58,500 nt of DNA from Mesostigma viride (GCA_009746045.1 RPFO01000034.1:1398286-1456785); one strand, 5' to 3'; positions 29,740 to 40,779 are shown, counted from the first letter of the stretch. Notes: generated from the letters alone by a model not told the origin. Numbers and translations are program-made.

Positions 29740-32095
29740 CTCCCGCTGCGCGCGAGTGGTTAGCGGGCGCTCGCCTCCTCGCTCTGCTCAAGGGTGTCTT
29801 GCCCCCCCCCGAGGGCAAGGTGCGCCCGATCGCCTGCGGTGAGGTGCTCCGCAAGCTCGTGGGCAAAGTGATCTGCCGCCAAAAGGCGCCCGAGCTCCGT
29901 GCCTTTTTCTGCCCGCCCCTCGCAGCGGGTGAGACCTCGGTGGCGGCCCAGCTGGGGGTGACGACTCCAGGCGGGGCGGATATCCTCATCCATTCGGTGC
30001 AGGCCTACCTCGAGGCCCACCCCACCCACGCTGTCGTCAAGGTCGACTGCCACAACGCGTTCAACAGTCTGTCCCGCGCCAGCATGTTTGCGGCCGTCAT
30101 GGAGTCCTTCGAGGACTTGTACGCTTGGACAGCCGTGTGCTACGGCCAGCCCGGCCAACTGGTTCACATCATGGAGGACGGCACTCGCGGCGGCCTGCTG
30201 TCGCGGTCGGGCACCCAGCAAGGGGACCCCCTGGGACCCCTGTACTTTGCCGCCCCCCTCCAGGGTTGCCTCCAAGCGGTCCATGCTGCCCACCCGGCGG
30301 TCGCTATTCAGGCCTACTTGGATGATATCTACCTGCTGGGCCCTGTGCCGGACACCACCGCGGCTCTGCTGGCACTGCAGACCGCGGTGGCCGACATCAA
30401 CCTCCAGTTGACCCTTGCCAAGTGCGCGGTGTACTCGCCCCAAGGTGATTGCTCCGGCTTTCCGCCCCAGCTCTTGGGCCGGGACGAGCGCCTCCATGGG
30501 TTGGATGTCCTCGGCGTTCCGGTTGGCGACCCCGCGTTTGTCATCGATGCTCTGCGGGCCGCCCTCGAGGCACGCACTGAGGTACTGCCCTTGATTGCGC
30601 GCCTTCATGATTCGCAGACCAAGGGTCTGCTTCTGTGGTTTTGCGCTCACCCTCGCGTCGTTCACTGGCTCCGGGGCGCTCTTCCGTCTCAGGTCCGGCT
30701 GGCCGCCGAGGGCCACGACGAACGCATCCAGTCGGCCTTGGCGCAGCTGGTCCCGGGCCCCGACCTCCCGCCACATGCTATTCGCATTGCCTCCCTGCCT
30801 GCACGGATGGGTGGCTGCGGTCTGACTCGTGCCGCCCGGCTGGCCCCAGCAGCCTTTTTGGGCTCCGTCGCTCAGTCGTGGGCGGAAAGCTGCCGGCTCC
30901 TGCCCCTTTTGGCAACGGCAGCGCCTGACCTCCTGGACCCCAGCAGCCCTTTGCCCTTCGTCACCGCCATCCAGGAGGCCTATGCTGAGATCCAGCAGGC
31001 CTGTTCTCCCGTCCGTGCCGCTCAGGCGGTACAGCGCCACCTCCCTCGCGGCACTCCCTCGGTCGCCTCCGTTCAATCTCCCGCCGCATTCCCTGCTCGC
31101 GTCATCGATAAACACCAGAAAACCTACGCGGGTATTCTGCACACGGCTGATTGGATTGCTCTTTTCGCGGACCTCAACGCCCAGGGACGTGCGTGGCTGT
31201 TCTCGCTTTCCTTGCGGAGTGTGGGCTCGGCGTACCTTCGTGCTCTTCCCATGGCCCCCCCATTCGCCTTGGCTCCCAGCCACTACTCGGTGGCGCTCCG
31301 GCACCAGCTATTTGCCCCGCAGCCTCTTGTTCCGGCCGGGCGGCCTTGTGGTAGCTGTGGGCAGCCGCTGGATCCCACGGGGACTCACTACCTTGCCTGC
31401 ATGGGGGGCCAACAGAATCAGAATTGGTATTTGTATTTGCACACTGTCCTCCTGACGGTGGTGCTCGCCATGATTCGGTCGGTTTTCCCCCACGCGAACA
31501 TCCGGTCCGAGGATGCGGATGGCGCTGCCTTCTATTCCCCCAACCACCGGCCTGACATCGTGGTGCTGGACTTTGAGGGGGGTGGCCGGCATCTGCTTAT
31601 TGACGTTTCGGTGGCGCGGCCCTTGGCTCTTAGCCACGTGGCTGGGGCCTCCCTCACGGCAGGTTACACGGCGGACCGGGCGGAGCGGGCCAAGCTCCTG
31701 GCCTACGGCGACGTCGGGCACCATCGTGTGGTGCCCTTTGTCCTGGAGGAGTTTGGGGCCATGGGGCCCCTGACCTCCGCCTTCTTCAAGGAGTGTTGCC
31801 GGCTCCGGGAGGACCGGCTGGACCTGGAGGGCCAGCGGGCCCCATGGTCGGCGCGGACCTGGACGTCATATTGGCGTCAGCGCTTGTCGGTGGCGCTGAC
31901 TCGGGCCATGGCGGACATCATGCTCCGCCGTACGCGGGCTGATTTTGCGGTGCAGCAGGGCTATTAGGTTCCTCCCGTTAGGCGTTTCCATTGGTCTTAT
32001 CGTAGTATAGAGCTTTGACATGGCTCTGTATATAGGTTTATAGCTGGGCGTTTGCTTTGGTTTGAGTGATTTCACTCTGCTGTAAGTAATTATAT
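29740..32095 (+). mobile_element. 5'-truncated LINE with restriction-like endonuclease (LINE-C)
   Basis: The coding frame is open from about 29740 and enters directly inside the reverse transcriptase, so the 5' end of the element is missing. It ends with a stop at 31965-31967 and an AT-rich 3' UTR of about 130 bp containing a TGTAA motif (32079). It differs from LINE-A and LINE-B in sequence, GC content and in having its endonuclease after the RT. Confidence 0.85.
29799..31967 (+). CDS. LINE-C reverse transcriptase / restriction-like endonuclease
   Basis: Numbering from the ATG at 29799 (722 aa; probably internal, since the frame opens upstream). RT motifs: KVDCHNAFNSL with catalytic D83, TQQGDPLGPLYF at 139-150 and AYLDDIYLL with the D175/D176 pair. 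After the thumb comes a CCHC zinc motif (CGSCGQPLDPTGTHYLAC, about 516-533). The RPDIVVLD ... LLIDVSV core (about 583-603) is the PD-(D/E)XK-type nuclease of R2/NeSL/CRE-like LINEs, followed by ERAKLLAY. This nuclease nicks the target to prime cDNA synthesis, often at a fixed site. All catalytic residues after the truncation remain, and the frame is intact over 2.2 kb, so the copy is young. Confidence 0.88.
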   Translation: MPPPEGKVRPIACGEVLRKLVGKVICRQKAPELRAFFCPPLAAGETSVAAQLGVTTPGGADILIHSVQAYLEAHPTHAVVKVDCHNAFNSLSRASMFAAVMESFEDLYAWTAVCYGQPGQLVHIMEDGTRGGLLSRSGTQQGDPLGPLYFAAPLQGCLQAVHAAHPAVAIQAYLDDIYLLGPVPDTTAALLALQTAVADINLQLTLAKCAVYSPQGDCSGFPPQLLGRDERLHGLDVLGVPVGDPAFVIDALRAALEARTEVLPLIARLHDSQTKGLLLWFCAHPRVVHWLRGALPSQVRLAAEGHDERIQSALAQLVPGPDLPPHAIRIASLPARMGGCGLTRAARLAPAAFLGSVAQSWAESCRLLPLLATAAPDLLDPSSPLPFVTAIQEAYAEIQQACSPVRAAQAVQRHLPRGTPSVASVQSPAAFPARVIDKHQKTYAGILHTADWIALFADLNAQGRAWLFSLSLRSVGSAYLRALPMAPPFALAPSHYSVALRHQLFAPQPLVPAGRPCGSCGQPLDPTGTHYLACMGGQQNQNWYLYLHTVLLTVVLAMIRSVFPHANIRSEDADGAAFYSPNHRPDIVVLDFEGGGRHLLIDVSVARPLALSHVAGASLTAGYTADRAERAKLLAYGDVGHHRVVPFVLEEFGAMGPLTSAFFKECCRLREDRLDLEGQRAPWSARTWTSYWRQRLSVALTRAMADIMLRRTRADFAVQQGY

Positions 32096-32318
32096 TTTTA
32101 ATGTATATAATGGCCTCGCTGCAAGATTGTGTACGGCCCCAATATTGGAGCCCTGCCGCCTCTTGAGGAAAAAAAGACAGCTGAATGCGAGATCACCCTG
32201 CATGCTCAACTGTTTCACAACCTCAAGACGTGCTCATGGAGCAATACTACCATCAGCAAATCCTAACATACATACTAGACATGTGCCAAACATGAATTTT
32301 TTTCTGCTGCACGCACAG

Positions 32319-35300
32319 GATCTGCCGGTGGACCTGCGGAGGCTGAGCGTGCTTCTTCTGCCTCTGCATGGAGCACACTAGTAAATTCAACACAGCAGGG
32401 TGATCACGAAGATGATACTCTGCGATCTGTTGATGCTACGAGCACGAGCTGGCACGCAAACTACTTGCCGGACTCTAAGGTAAATGTCAAGCATATTGCT
32501 CATTAAAATATGCCATTGTTAAGTTCATTACCTCCTAACCTGGCCAGTGACCCTAAGGCCGATACACGCTAACTAGGATACACGCTTACAAGGATACACG
32601 CTAAGGATACACGCTACAGTAAGGATACTTGATAAGGAAACACGGCAAGGATGCATGCTAAGGATACACGCAAAGGATGCACGCAAAGGATGCACGCTGA
32701 GGATCTATACACGCTAATGGCACACCTAAGGATACACGCTAAGGATACATGCTAAGGATACATGTACGCTAAGGATGAACGCTAAGGATAGGCGGTAAGG
32801 ATACTATTACAATGCGGGCATGTCAAGGATGCACGCTAAGATAACACGCTACAGTACGGATGCATGCTAAGGATATACGCTTTAAAATTAACATTTCTTA
32901 ATATAATTTATTTATATTAATTTGTTAAAGTTATATACATATAATATAAAATAATATACTACTTGCGGGCCATGTACATGTGCTTTGTGTTTCTTTGTGT
33001 ACGCAGGATGACTGCACCGCCAAGCCGGAGACGCTCGTTATAATGCCCAATGTTCAGACCGACTGCGCGTTTGAAACAGAACCGCATTTGATTCGTTGCA
33101 ACGTGGCTACCTTGGAGGTTTTCGTCGACGGCCGCATCGTGGCGGCGTATCAGGCAAGCCAAGACGTGTTGCCAGCTGTAACCTGCCCAATATTGCAGTG
33201 CACGTGCCTGGTTTTGTCTAGTGTGCGGGGTTTACTAGGGTACAGGGTTTAGCAGGGCAGCATGTTAAAGACTTAAGTAAGTGAGAAGATAGGGAATTAC
33301 GTGCTTGCTGTACGGGTTTTTGCCCGTCCTTCTCGTCACACTCTAGATTACTCTGCACTCTAGATTGATTATATATTGTGGAATCCGTGTTTCATTGCTT
33401 TGTTTGTCCGTCTGCCCCTCCCATGATCACAAATATCAAAAGCTTGTTGGCACCACCAATTTGCGTGGCGAGCTAAGTGAAGCGTCAGGGTCACCGTCCC
33501 CCTTGCACGCGCAGCGCAACACCACACGCAATGTGTTCGCCCACTCCATGCGCTCTTCATGGCAGTTGATTACGGACACCGCCCTGCTGTATGGCGCCTG
33601 GGCGGGGCCCAAGGGATCCTTGGCCCTGTGCGCCCGCAACTTCACGGCGGCATTCCTGGGCAGCAGCCCGGTCTACTCCACGGCAACAATCTCGAGCAGT
33701 TTGCTTGATGATATGAGCAGGCCCGTCACCGTGTACTCGTTGGGCAGGGGGCAGGAGGGTTGGGAGGGTGGCGAGCGAGCTAAGCAGCATCCTGGCCTTG
33801 GCAACGAGGTAAGTGTGCCTGGGCTAACACGGCTATTATCAAGCAAGAAATCACAGCAACATATGTTGTGAACAGGCTAGTGGGGCGGTTGTTGGCATGG
33901 AGGAGTTATAGGTTAATGAGTTGTGATGAACTGTTATGATTTTCACATCTTAGGATACAACGTATGTCTGTGGTTCAGTGGCCGATCGCAGTTGGTATAT
34001 GCTTTTGAACAATTATAGTGAGCCTCATGTCTGTGGTACAGTAGTGAATGCATATGGTGTTGTCATTGGTATGCATGCGTGTGTGCATGTGCACATGCAC
34101 GGGGGCACGTGCATGGGTATACACTTATCTAACGTGTGGAAGAACCTCTCAGCATGTCCATGTGCATACCATGCATGGACGTCGCCAAGCTGGACATTTT
34201 GCAATGTGAAAGCGTGTATATGCTTTGTTAGTGTTATTGGATCGCATGCACGAGGGCTTGTATTATTCCCCCCACCCCCAATCGATAGCGTGTCTCCACA
34301 TACATGTCTTGTTGCTTATAGTAATTTGTATAAATTCCTTCCCCCCACCCCACCCCACTAATATTACTTGATATTGTAGAGGAATGTAAGTAAGATGTGC
34401 TTCATTTTGTTGTGTTGTTGTTATGTGTGTTGGTGCAGGCAAAATTGATGTGCTGCTTTGAGGGCAGGTTCATGAACATGCCGTACGCTCGTTCTTATTG
34501 GCGTGCGATGCTGAAATCCAACCTCGGCATGTTGTCCACAATGTACTACAATGCATATGTCGTTCCACTTTACTCCTGAACCGCAGGCATGGAGGATGGC
34601 TTCCTTTACTGCCAAGGAAACGGCCGCAAAAGTTTTGTTAGCGTCTTGTGTAGAAAGTTGTAGGATCTTGACTGAGAGCACAGTTGTGCCTATTGCCGAA
34701 GGAAATGAATTTTCGGGAAGAGCGGGCTCTAAGCCGATTCAACAAGACCCTGTGGTTTTGCGAGCATGCAACAAAGGCAGTGCCAAACGGAAGAAGGACG
34801 AAGTGGACATGCCGGAGCTGACGTCAACCCATGCTGCCTCCAATGCACCTTCCAAACGGAGGGCTGGGTTTCGACAGAAGCTCTCAGAGAATTTACCACG
34901 ACAACCGATGAATGGTGAGCCATACAACTTAAATAAGCCGCTCTAGATTGTAATGATGAAGTCAATATGAGCATGTGCATGTTGTATTGATTGCGGTTTA
35001 CCCTAACAAGTACATCACAACAAAGTTGACAATGCCATTGTTTTTTTTTTTTTGTGCATGCAGTCCCTAACACCATGGAGGGAGGCCCAAGCACTCCTGC
35101 AGGGGGTGGAATGCCTGATACCAGAGAGAGCGTTAACTTAACAGGTGAGAATCTTGCCCCAGGCTTGTGGGATCGCTGACGACATGCCATATGCGTTTTA
35201 AAACAAACACGCATACATTTACTTGCTGTGAAGATAAACACATACCCACTTGTTAATTAAGCAATGACATCGACACACACATGCGCCTTAAGTCTTTACC

Positions 35301-35995
35301 ACATGGTTTTGCTCACATGACGCTCGGGATCGCTTGGGACCTATTTATGGTAACGTGAGATAGGCCAGCTTTGAGAAAGCGAGGTAGTAAATCTATAACT
35401 TGGCGGAGAGGCCGGGTTTTGAGGAATGTACTACTGTATTAAACTAATTTACATAAAAACCTTGGAAATAAATGTCTTTTTGTGAATGCATGCAGACCCT
35501 GACGTCATGGTGGGAGGTCAAAGCTCCTCTCTTGGTGTTCGGGAAGATGCCCGGACCTGCATTGATGACTTGACAGGTGAATCGTGATGTATGTTTTATA
35601 CACATGAATAACAACCTAACAATGTTGTTGATTTGCTCGCATTTGATTGTAGTATCATTTAAGTTTTTGTAAGTTGTTCTCTACCTGAACTACATGCCGG
35701 ATTGCTTTTTTGTACATGGCCATATATTTTTGCTCACAGGAAATCACACACAAATTGTCCAATACACATGACCATGCACCCACACATGATGTCGATCGGT
35801 ATACTTTTTTTTGTTAATTTACCTAAGTCAAGAATGGCACACACATACGCCTAGCAGAATGCGGGTTTATTACCAGGGGCGTGTTTGGCATCTTCCCAAG
35901 TCCGATAATATCTTCTTGTCTTCCTTTGTATGCATGCAGGCCGTGACCTAGAGGTAGAAGGAGCAGGTATACCGGGAAGACACCGCCACACCTGA
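32319..35995 (+). CDS. Spliced gene of unknown function with duplicated small exons
   Basis: Exons inferred from splice sites and matching phase: 32319-32479, 33007-33153, 33443-33808, 34439-about 34550, about 34586-34914, 35064-35144, 35496-35576 and 35940-35995 (TGA 35993-35995). The 5' end is not found. Exon 2 (TAKPETLVIMPNVQTDCA, then VATLEVFVDGRIVAAYQ) and exon 4 (CCFEGRFMNMPYARSYWRAM) look conserved, but I recognise no domain. The later part is hydrophilic and basic (KRKKDEVD). Exon 2's donor reads CAG|GCAAGC, a GC-type site. Between exons 4 and 5 the frame does not join through a good intron, so one boundary is wrong or the gene is damaged there. A paralogous fragment lies inverted at 40.8-41.0 kb. 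Confidence 0.5.
32565..32885 (+). repeat. Minisatellite in the first intron of the unknown gene
   Basis: Imperfect tandem copies of a 13-14-bp unit 'ctaaggatacacg', roughly 18 in number, fill this part of the intron. Confidence 0.85.
35064..35576 (+). repeat. Tandem exon duplication
   Basis: Two 81-nt exons (35064-35144 and 35496-35576) align along their length, sharing ccctgac/ccctaac, 'catgg.gggagg', and '..ttaacag|gtga' ends. Both introns end in GCATGCAG, as does the intron before the last exon (35940), whose start 'ccgtgacctagaggtag' is a shorter relative. Both exons are in phase 1-1 and a multiple of three, so they can be added or skipped without shifting the frame. Confidence 0.75.
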
Positions 35996-35999
35996 CGTG

Positions 36000-37420
36000 G
36001 GACGAACGAGCGCGACCTGTGCGACATCCTCCTGTGGCTCAAGTGCTGAAGAAGAGTTGCTCGCGGTTGTGTTAACCCATTAACGATACCGGTACAGATG
36101 TCCAGCACTAAAGGGCCTCTATGGAGCTTTTATTGAGAAAAACGTGGCAACTTGCACAGCGATGGAGTGTAGGGTAGAGGGTTGTAGACCCGCCCTGCGC
36201 ACGCCTGTGAGGGTGCTCCGGTATGTAGTGTGCATCCTTTGTGTGTGTTATCATTAGTTGGCCTACTCACTACCAAGTGGGAGTGTAATTGTTCGTGGTG
36301 GGAGTCCTGCCTTGGATGCCGTCCGCCCCGGCAAGCCCGTCCTCCAGGCAGTCAGGGGAACCACCATTGGGGGGAGGTGGCTCAATTGATGGAGGTGGTA
36401 AGCCCCTGCACCGATTGGCTAGTCGGTCGAATCCCACCAGATGATGTAACTCTCACTGCGTAATGGGGAGCTAATTGGTGGTGGCATAGTCATGGGATGC
36501 GTAGGTCTACTTCATGATTACCCGCTATCTTACTTTGTTTTTATCGTGGTCCTCTCTACTGCTGCAAGGGGCTCCCTACCTGTTGGGGGCGGGGGGGGGC
36601 AGGTTATCTTTGTTAGTTATATACGCCGTCTCTCAGTGGTGTTACGTCCGTTCGATATGGACTTGCCTACAGAGGGTGGTACTGACGTGTTGATCGGGAG
36701 TTCCGGTTGAGCCTGTGATACATTATTTTTCAATTTGCGTTTCAATTTGCGGTGGTTGATCAAGCATGACTATATGGTTGTCTCCTTGATATGCTGTATA
36801 GTTTTCGGAAGACACCGACGCACGGCTGACACGCATGGTTGACACTATACGTACCAACTTGATTATTTGGGTGGTTATGCCCTTTCATACGGCTTCACGT
36901 TGCATGGCTTTACATTTCCCTTCCTTATTTAAGTGAATGACATGGGGAGACATGCTTTAGGACTTGGTGCACTTTGCCTGAGCAAGGTGTGACAATTAAT
37001 TCACCGCTATAAATGTGAATGGACCTGTGAATGGACCAAGTTCGTCGAAACGGGGAAATAACGTTACTTGATACTAGATTTAGGGAGGTCCTGTGTTCGT
37101 AACTTGCTGGTAGCTACTGTGGTTTCTCATTTTCGGTGTTGTCCGTGGAATCTCATATTTGGGCAGCTAGCCCCATGCACGTTGAGCGCTTACTGACAAC
37201 AATACAAGATTTAGACGCGTAGGGGGGCAAGAATCAATTGTGCGTCGGCACGGTAGCTTGCATCATTCACGATTTGTGCGTTTTAATCGAAGGGCATCTA
37301 CTTAGTTCGGCAGAGCAACGGGGGTTGTTTAGTTAGTAGTTAGTTAGTACTTACTTAGTTAAAATAGTTAGTCAGTTAGTGAGCTAGTGAGCTAGTTAGA
37401 ACTTGATAGGTAGGTCAGGT
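36000..37420. other. no gene recognised
   Basis: After the unknown gene there is no assignable ORF. 37325-37430 is a run of GTTA/AGTTAGT-type simple repeats leading into a SINE-B tail. Confidence 0.4.
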
Positions 37421-37424
37421 AGGT

Positions 37425-37760
37425 AGGTAATTAATTAATTAACTAATTAGACTCGTGCTCCCGTTGGGGAGTCACGGAGCCCGAACTGCCTTTCATCCCT
37501 TTGTTTGCACAACAGGAAGGAAGGTCATAGACCCCCTTTCTCCTTCATGCTAGAGGCATGCCACAGCTGCGTGACTCCCAAACGGGAGCACGAGTCTAAT
37601 TAATTAATTAATTAATGCCACAGCTGCAATCGGACACGCTAAACGATCCTGCAAGATATGTGGGTGCAATGAGACCCATGTGAGCTTATCATAACAAGGA
37701 GCGTGGGCAAGTAATGTGAGCATAGCCAAGACGTAGCATCATTAGATGTACAAGGGAATA
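37425..37760 (-). mobile_element. SINE-B copy carrying a 44-bp nested insertion
   Basis: On the minus strand this is SINE-B with the LINE-B 3' tag at 37452-37481 and a TTAA tail. It is interrupted at 37571-37614 by a second, oppositely oriented 3' tag with its own tail. The body right of that continues the SINE-B head (tgtgggtgcaat, cccatgtgagc). The exact right boundary is unclear (about 37740-37760). Confidence 0.75.
37571..37614 (+). mobile_element. Minimal 44-bp retroposon insertion
   Basis: The insert consists only of the LINE-B/SINE-B 3' tag (gtgactcccaaacgggagca, then cgagtc) and a TAAT repeat tail. It is flanked by the 13-bp duplication ATGCCACAGCTGC (37558-37570 and 37615-37627), proving it is a separate, extremely 5'-truncated insertion event. 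Confidence 0.88.
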
Positions 37761-37824
37761 TTTAATAGCTATCTTGATGTGCGTGGAGGAATAACGGCGA
37801 ACATGAAATGAAGGAACAAGTACC

Positions 37825-37975
37825 CCACAACCAGGAACGTGCATCCCACAACCAGGAACGAGTATCCCACAACCAGGAACGTGTTTCCCACCACCAGGAA
37901 CAAGTATCACATAACCAGGAACGACTATCCCACAACTAGGAACGTGTATCCCACAACCAGGAACAAGTATCCTCT
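37825..37975 (+). repeat. 21-bp minisatellite, first block
   Basis: Tandem 'cccacaaccaggaacgtgta'-type units of about 21 bp, about seven copies. The same unit returns at 40350-40775. Confidence 0.9.
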
Positions 37976-39070
37976 GCCGGCAGTGCCACCCCATGCAAGA
38001 CCCCACAAGCCATCCTTGCGTCAAGGGGACATGCAGTCATCACAAGGAGCGGTAACTGCCGGCAGTTCCACGCCATGCAAGACCCTACAAGCCGTCCTTG
38101 CATAAAGGGGACATGCAGTCATCACAAGGAGTGGTAACTGCCGGCAGTGCCACCCCATGCAAGAAGACACAAGCCGGGGACATGCAGTCATCACAAGGAG
38201 TGGTAACTGCCGGCAGTGCCACGCCATGCAAGACCCCACAAGCCATCCTTGCGTCAAGGGGACATGCAGTCATCACAAGGAGTGGTAACTGCCGGCAGTG
38301 CCACGCCATGCAAGACCCCACAAGCCATCCTTGCGTCAAGGGGACATGCAGTCATCACAAGGAGTGGTAACTGCCGGCAGTGCCACCCCATGCAAGACCC
38401 CACAAGCCATCCTTGCATAAAGGGGACATGCAGTCATCACAAGGAGTGGTAACTGCCGGCAGTGCCACCCCATGCAAGAAGACACAAGCCGGGGACTGTC
38501 ATGCAGTCATCACAAGGAGTGGTAACTGCCGGCAGTGCCACGCCATGCAAGACCCCACAAGCCATCCTTGCGTCAAGGGGACATGCAGTCATCACAAGGA
38601 GCGGTAACTGCCGGCAGTGCCACCCCATGCAAGACCCCACAAGCCATCCTTGCATAAAGGGGACATGCAGTCATCACAAGGAGTGGTAACTGCCGGCAGT
38701 GCCACCCCATGCAAGAAGACACAAGCCGGGGACATGCAGTCATCACAAGGAGTGGTAACTGCCGGCAGTGCCACGCCATGCAAGACCCCACAAGCCATCC
38801 TTGCGTCAAGGGGACATGCAGTCATCACAAGGAGCGGTAACTGCCGGCAGTTCCACGCCATGCAAGACCCTACAAGCCGTCCTTGCATAAAGGGGACATG
38901 CAGTCATCACAAGGAGTGGTAACTGCCGGCAGTGCCACCCCATGCAAGAACACACAAGCCGGGGACATGCAGTCATCAAGGAGTGGTAACTGCCGGCAGT
39001 GCTACCCCATGCAAGAACCCACAAGCCAGCCATGCAATCATCACAGGGAGTGGTAACTGCCGGCAGTGCG
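37976..39070 (+). repeat. 82-bp satellite array
   Basis: Fourteen occurrences of 'taactgccggca' mark an array of about 82-bp units (gtgccacgccatgcaagacc ... catgcagtcatcacaagg ... ), alternating with a shorter form in which the 'cccacaagccatccttgcgt' part is replaced by 'agacacaagccgg'. Each unit contains the 12-bp perfect palindrome ACTGCCGGCAGT. Confidence 0.93.
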
Positions 39071-39289
39071 CGGCCCTAACGTTAATTCCCACACCCCCTC
39101 TGCTAACGTTAGTTTCCACACCCCTCTGCTAACGTTAGTTTCCACACCCCTCTGCTAACGTTAGTGCCCACCCCCTCGGCTAACGTTAATTCCCACACAC
39201 CCTCTGTTAACGTAAGGTCCCACACCCGTCTGCTAACGTAAGTACGTGCCCCTCCCCCCTCTACTATCGTTAATTCCCTCCCCCCTTTA

Positions 39290-39575
39290 CTAACGGCCCC
39301 GGGCAGCCTCCTGGTTTGTCTGTAATATGGAGGCAGATGGTACGCAAGGATAGATGGCAAGTAGTGATGAAGGATCTACCACCCCCAAGCCTGTGGGGGC
39401 TCCGCGTGTGACCAAGTATGGCATTCATAGCGATTCGGGCCGCGGTGCCCACACCCCTGTAACTAGGACCTAGATAGCTTACACCATCCATTCCATCCCA
39501 TGTTCCCCTCCCACTGAGGACTTATGCTCACGTGACGCAGTCACGTGTCTATTAATTAATAAATTAATTTACTAA
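39290..39575 (+). repeat. Family-B repeat, uninterrupted copy
   Basis: It matches the outer parts of 1004-1550 and shows the repeat without the SINE-A insertion, so it serves as the empty-site reference. It ends in 'attaattaataaattaattt'. Confidence 0.65.
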
Positions 39576-39646
39576 CGTTAGTCCACAGCCCCCTCTGCTA
39601 ACGTAAGTGCCCTCCCCCCCTGTTATCGTTAATGCCCACCCCCCTT

Positions 39647-39906
39647 AAAAAATTAAATTAAATTAAATTATAACATGCCTCCGTGGGGAGATCATGTAGC
39701 ACATATTCCGTGATGGATGGGGTGGAGGAAGCCGCCTGATCGAACTATCCTAACTCTAAGCTATCTAGAAAATACTAACTACACTACTCATCAAAACGCC
39801 TCCTCCGCTTGGGGGGAGGGGGCTTGCCCACAGGGTCGGGCGTGTGCGCCTTGACAATCTTCTTCCGCCGTGTCTTGTCCTGCATGGCAGTCCAAGACGG
39901 GAGAGT
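39647..39906 (-). mobile_element. LINE-A truncated copy in the minisatellite
   Basis: It carries the LINE-A tail (AAATT repeats), 3' UTR and the last ORF2 codons. The 12-bp target duplication CCCACCCCCCTT (39635-39646 and 39907-39918) is itself minisatellite sequence, so insertion came after the array had formed. Confidence 0.88.
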
Positions 39907-40349
39907 CCCACCCCCCTTCACTAACGTTATTCCCCAGCCCCCTCTGCTAACGTTAGTGCCCGCGCCCCTTTACAAACTTTAGTGCTCGTGCCCCTCTGCT
40001 AACGTTAGTGCCCGTGCTCCTTTATTAACGTTAGTGCCCCCCCCCCTCCCCCCCCTCTGCTAACGTTAGTGCCCGTGCCCCTTCACTAACGTTATTCCCC
40101 AGCCCCCTCTGCTAACGTAAGTGCCCGCGCCCCTTTACAAACTTTAGTGCTCGTGCCCCTCTGCTAACGTTAGTGCCCGTGCTCCTTTACTAACGTTAGT
40201 GCCCAGCCCCCTCTGCTAACGTTAGTGCCCGTGCCCCTTCACTAACGTTAGCGCCCGTGCCCCTTCACTAACGTTAGTGCCCGTGCCCCTCTGCTAACGT
40301 TATTCCCCAGCCCCCTCTGCTATCGCTAATGCCCGTGCCCCTTTATATT

Positions 40350-40775
40350 TGGACCAGGAACACATCCCACAACTAGGCTCGACTATCCCACAACCAGGAA
40401 CCCATCCCACAACCAGGAACGAGTATCCCACAACTGAACTAGGAACGTGTATCCCACAACCAAGAACAAGTATCCTACAACCAGGAACGTGCATCCCACA
40501 ACCAGGAACGTGCATCCCACAACCAGGAACGACTATCCCACAACTAGGAACGTGTATCCCACAACCAGGAACAAGTATCCTACAACCAGGAACGTGTTTC
40601 CCACAACCAGGAACATGTATCCCACAACCACGAACGAATTTCCCACCACCAGGAACAAGTATCCCACAACCAGGAACACATCCCACAACCAGGAAAGTGC
40701 ATCCCACAACCAGGAACAAGTATCCCAAAACAAGGAACACATCCCACAACCAGGAACGTGTATCCCACAACTAGT
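40350..40775 (+). repeat. 21-bp minisatellite, second block
   Basis: About twenty tandem 21-bp units of the 'aaccaggaacgtgtatccca' type, as at 37825-37975 on the other side of the complex. Confidence 0.92.
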
Positions 40776-40779
40776 CGCG

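Larger units (their letters stand above)
39070..40345 (+). repeat. Palindrome-bearing minisatellite (taacgtta type), interrupted
   Basis: Tandem units of about 22-27 bp, 'ctctgctaacgttagtgccc', occur at 39070-39290, 39575-39640 and 39907-40345. Most hold the perfect palindrome CTAACGTTAG. The array is interrupted by a family-B repeat (39290-39575) and a LINE-A insertion (39647-39906). Confidence 0.9.

Noticed and set aside
29760-31304. 514-codon ORF on the minus strand
   Set aside because: It is the antisense shadow of the LINE-C reverse transcriptase; its composition is Arg/Gly/Gln-rich and it matches no family.
37976-39070. Regular direct repeats that could suggest a CRISPR array
   Set aside because: The units are contiguous and nearly identical over their whole 82 bp, with no unique spacers and no cas genes; this is a eukaryotic minisatellite.
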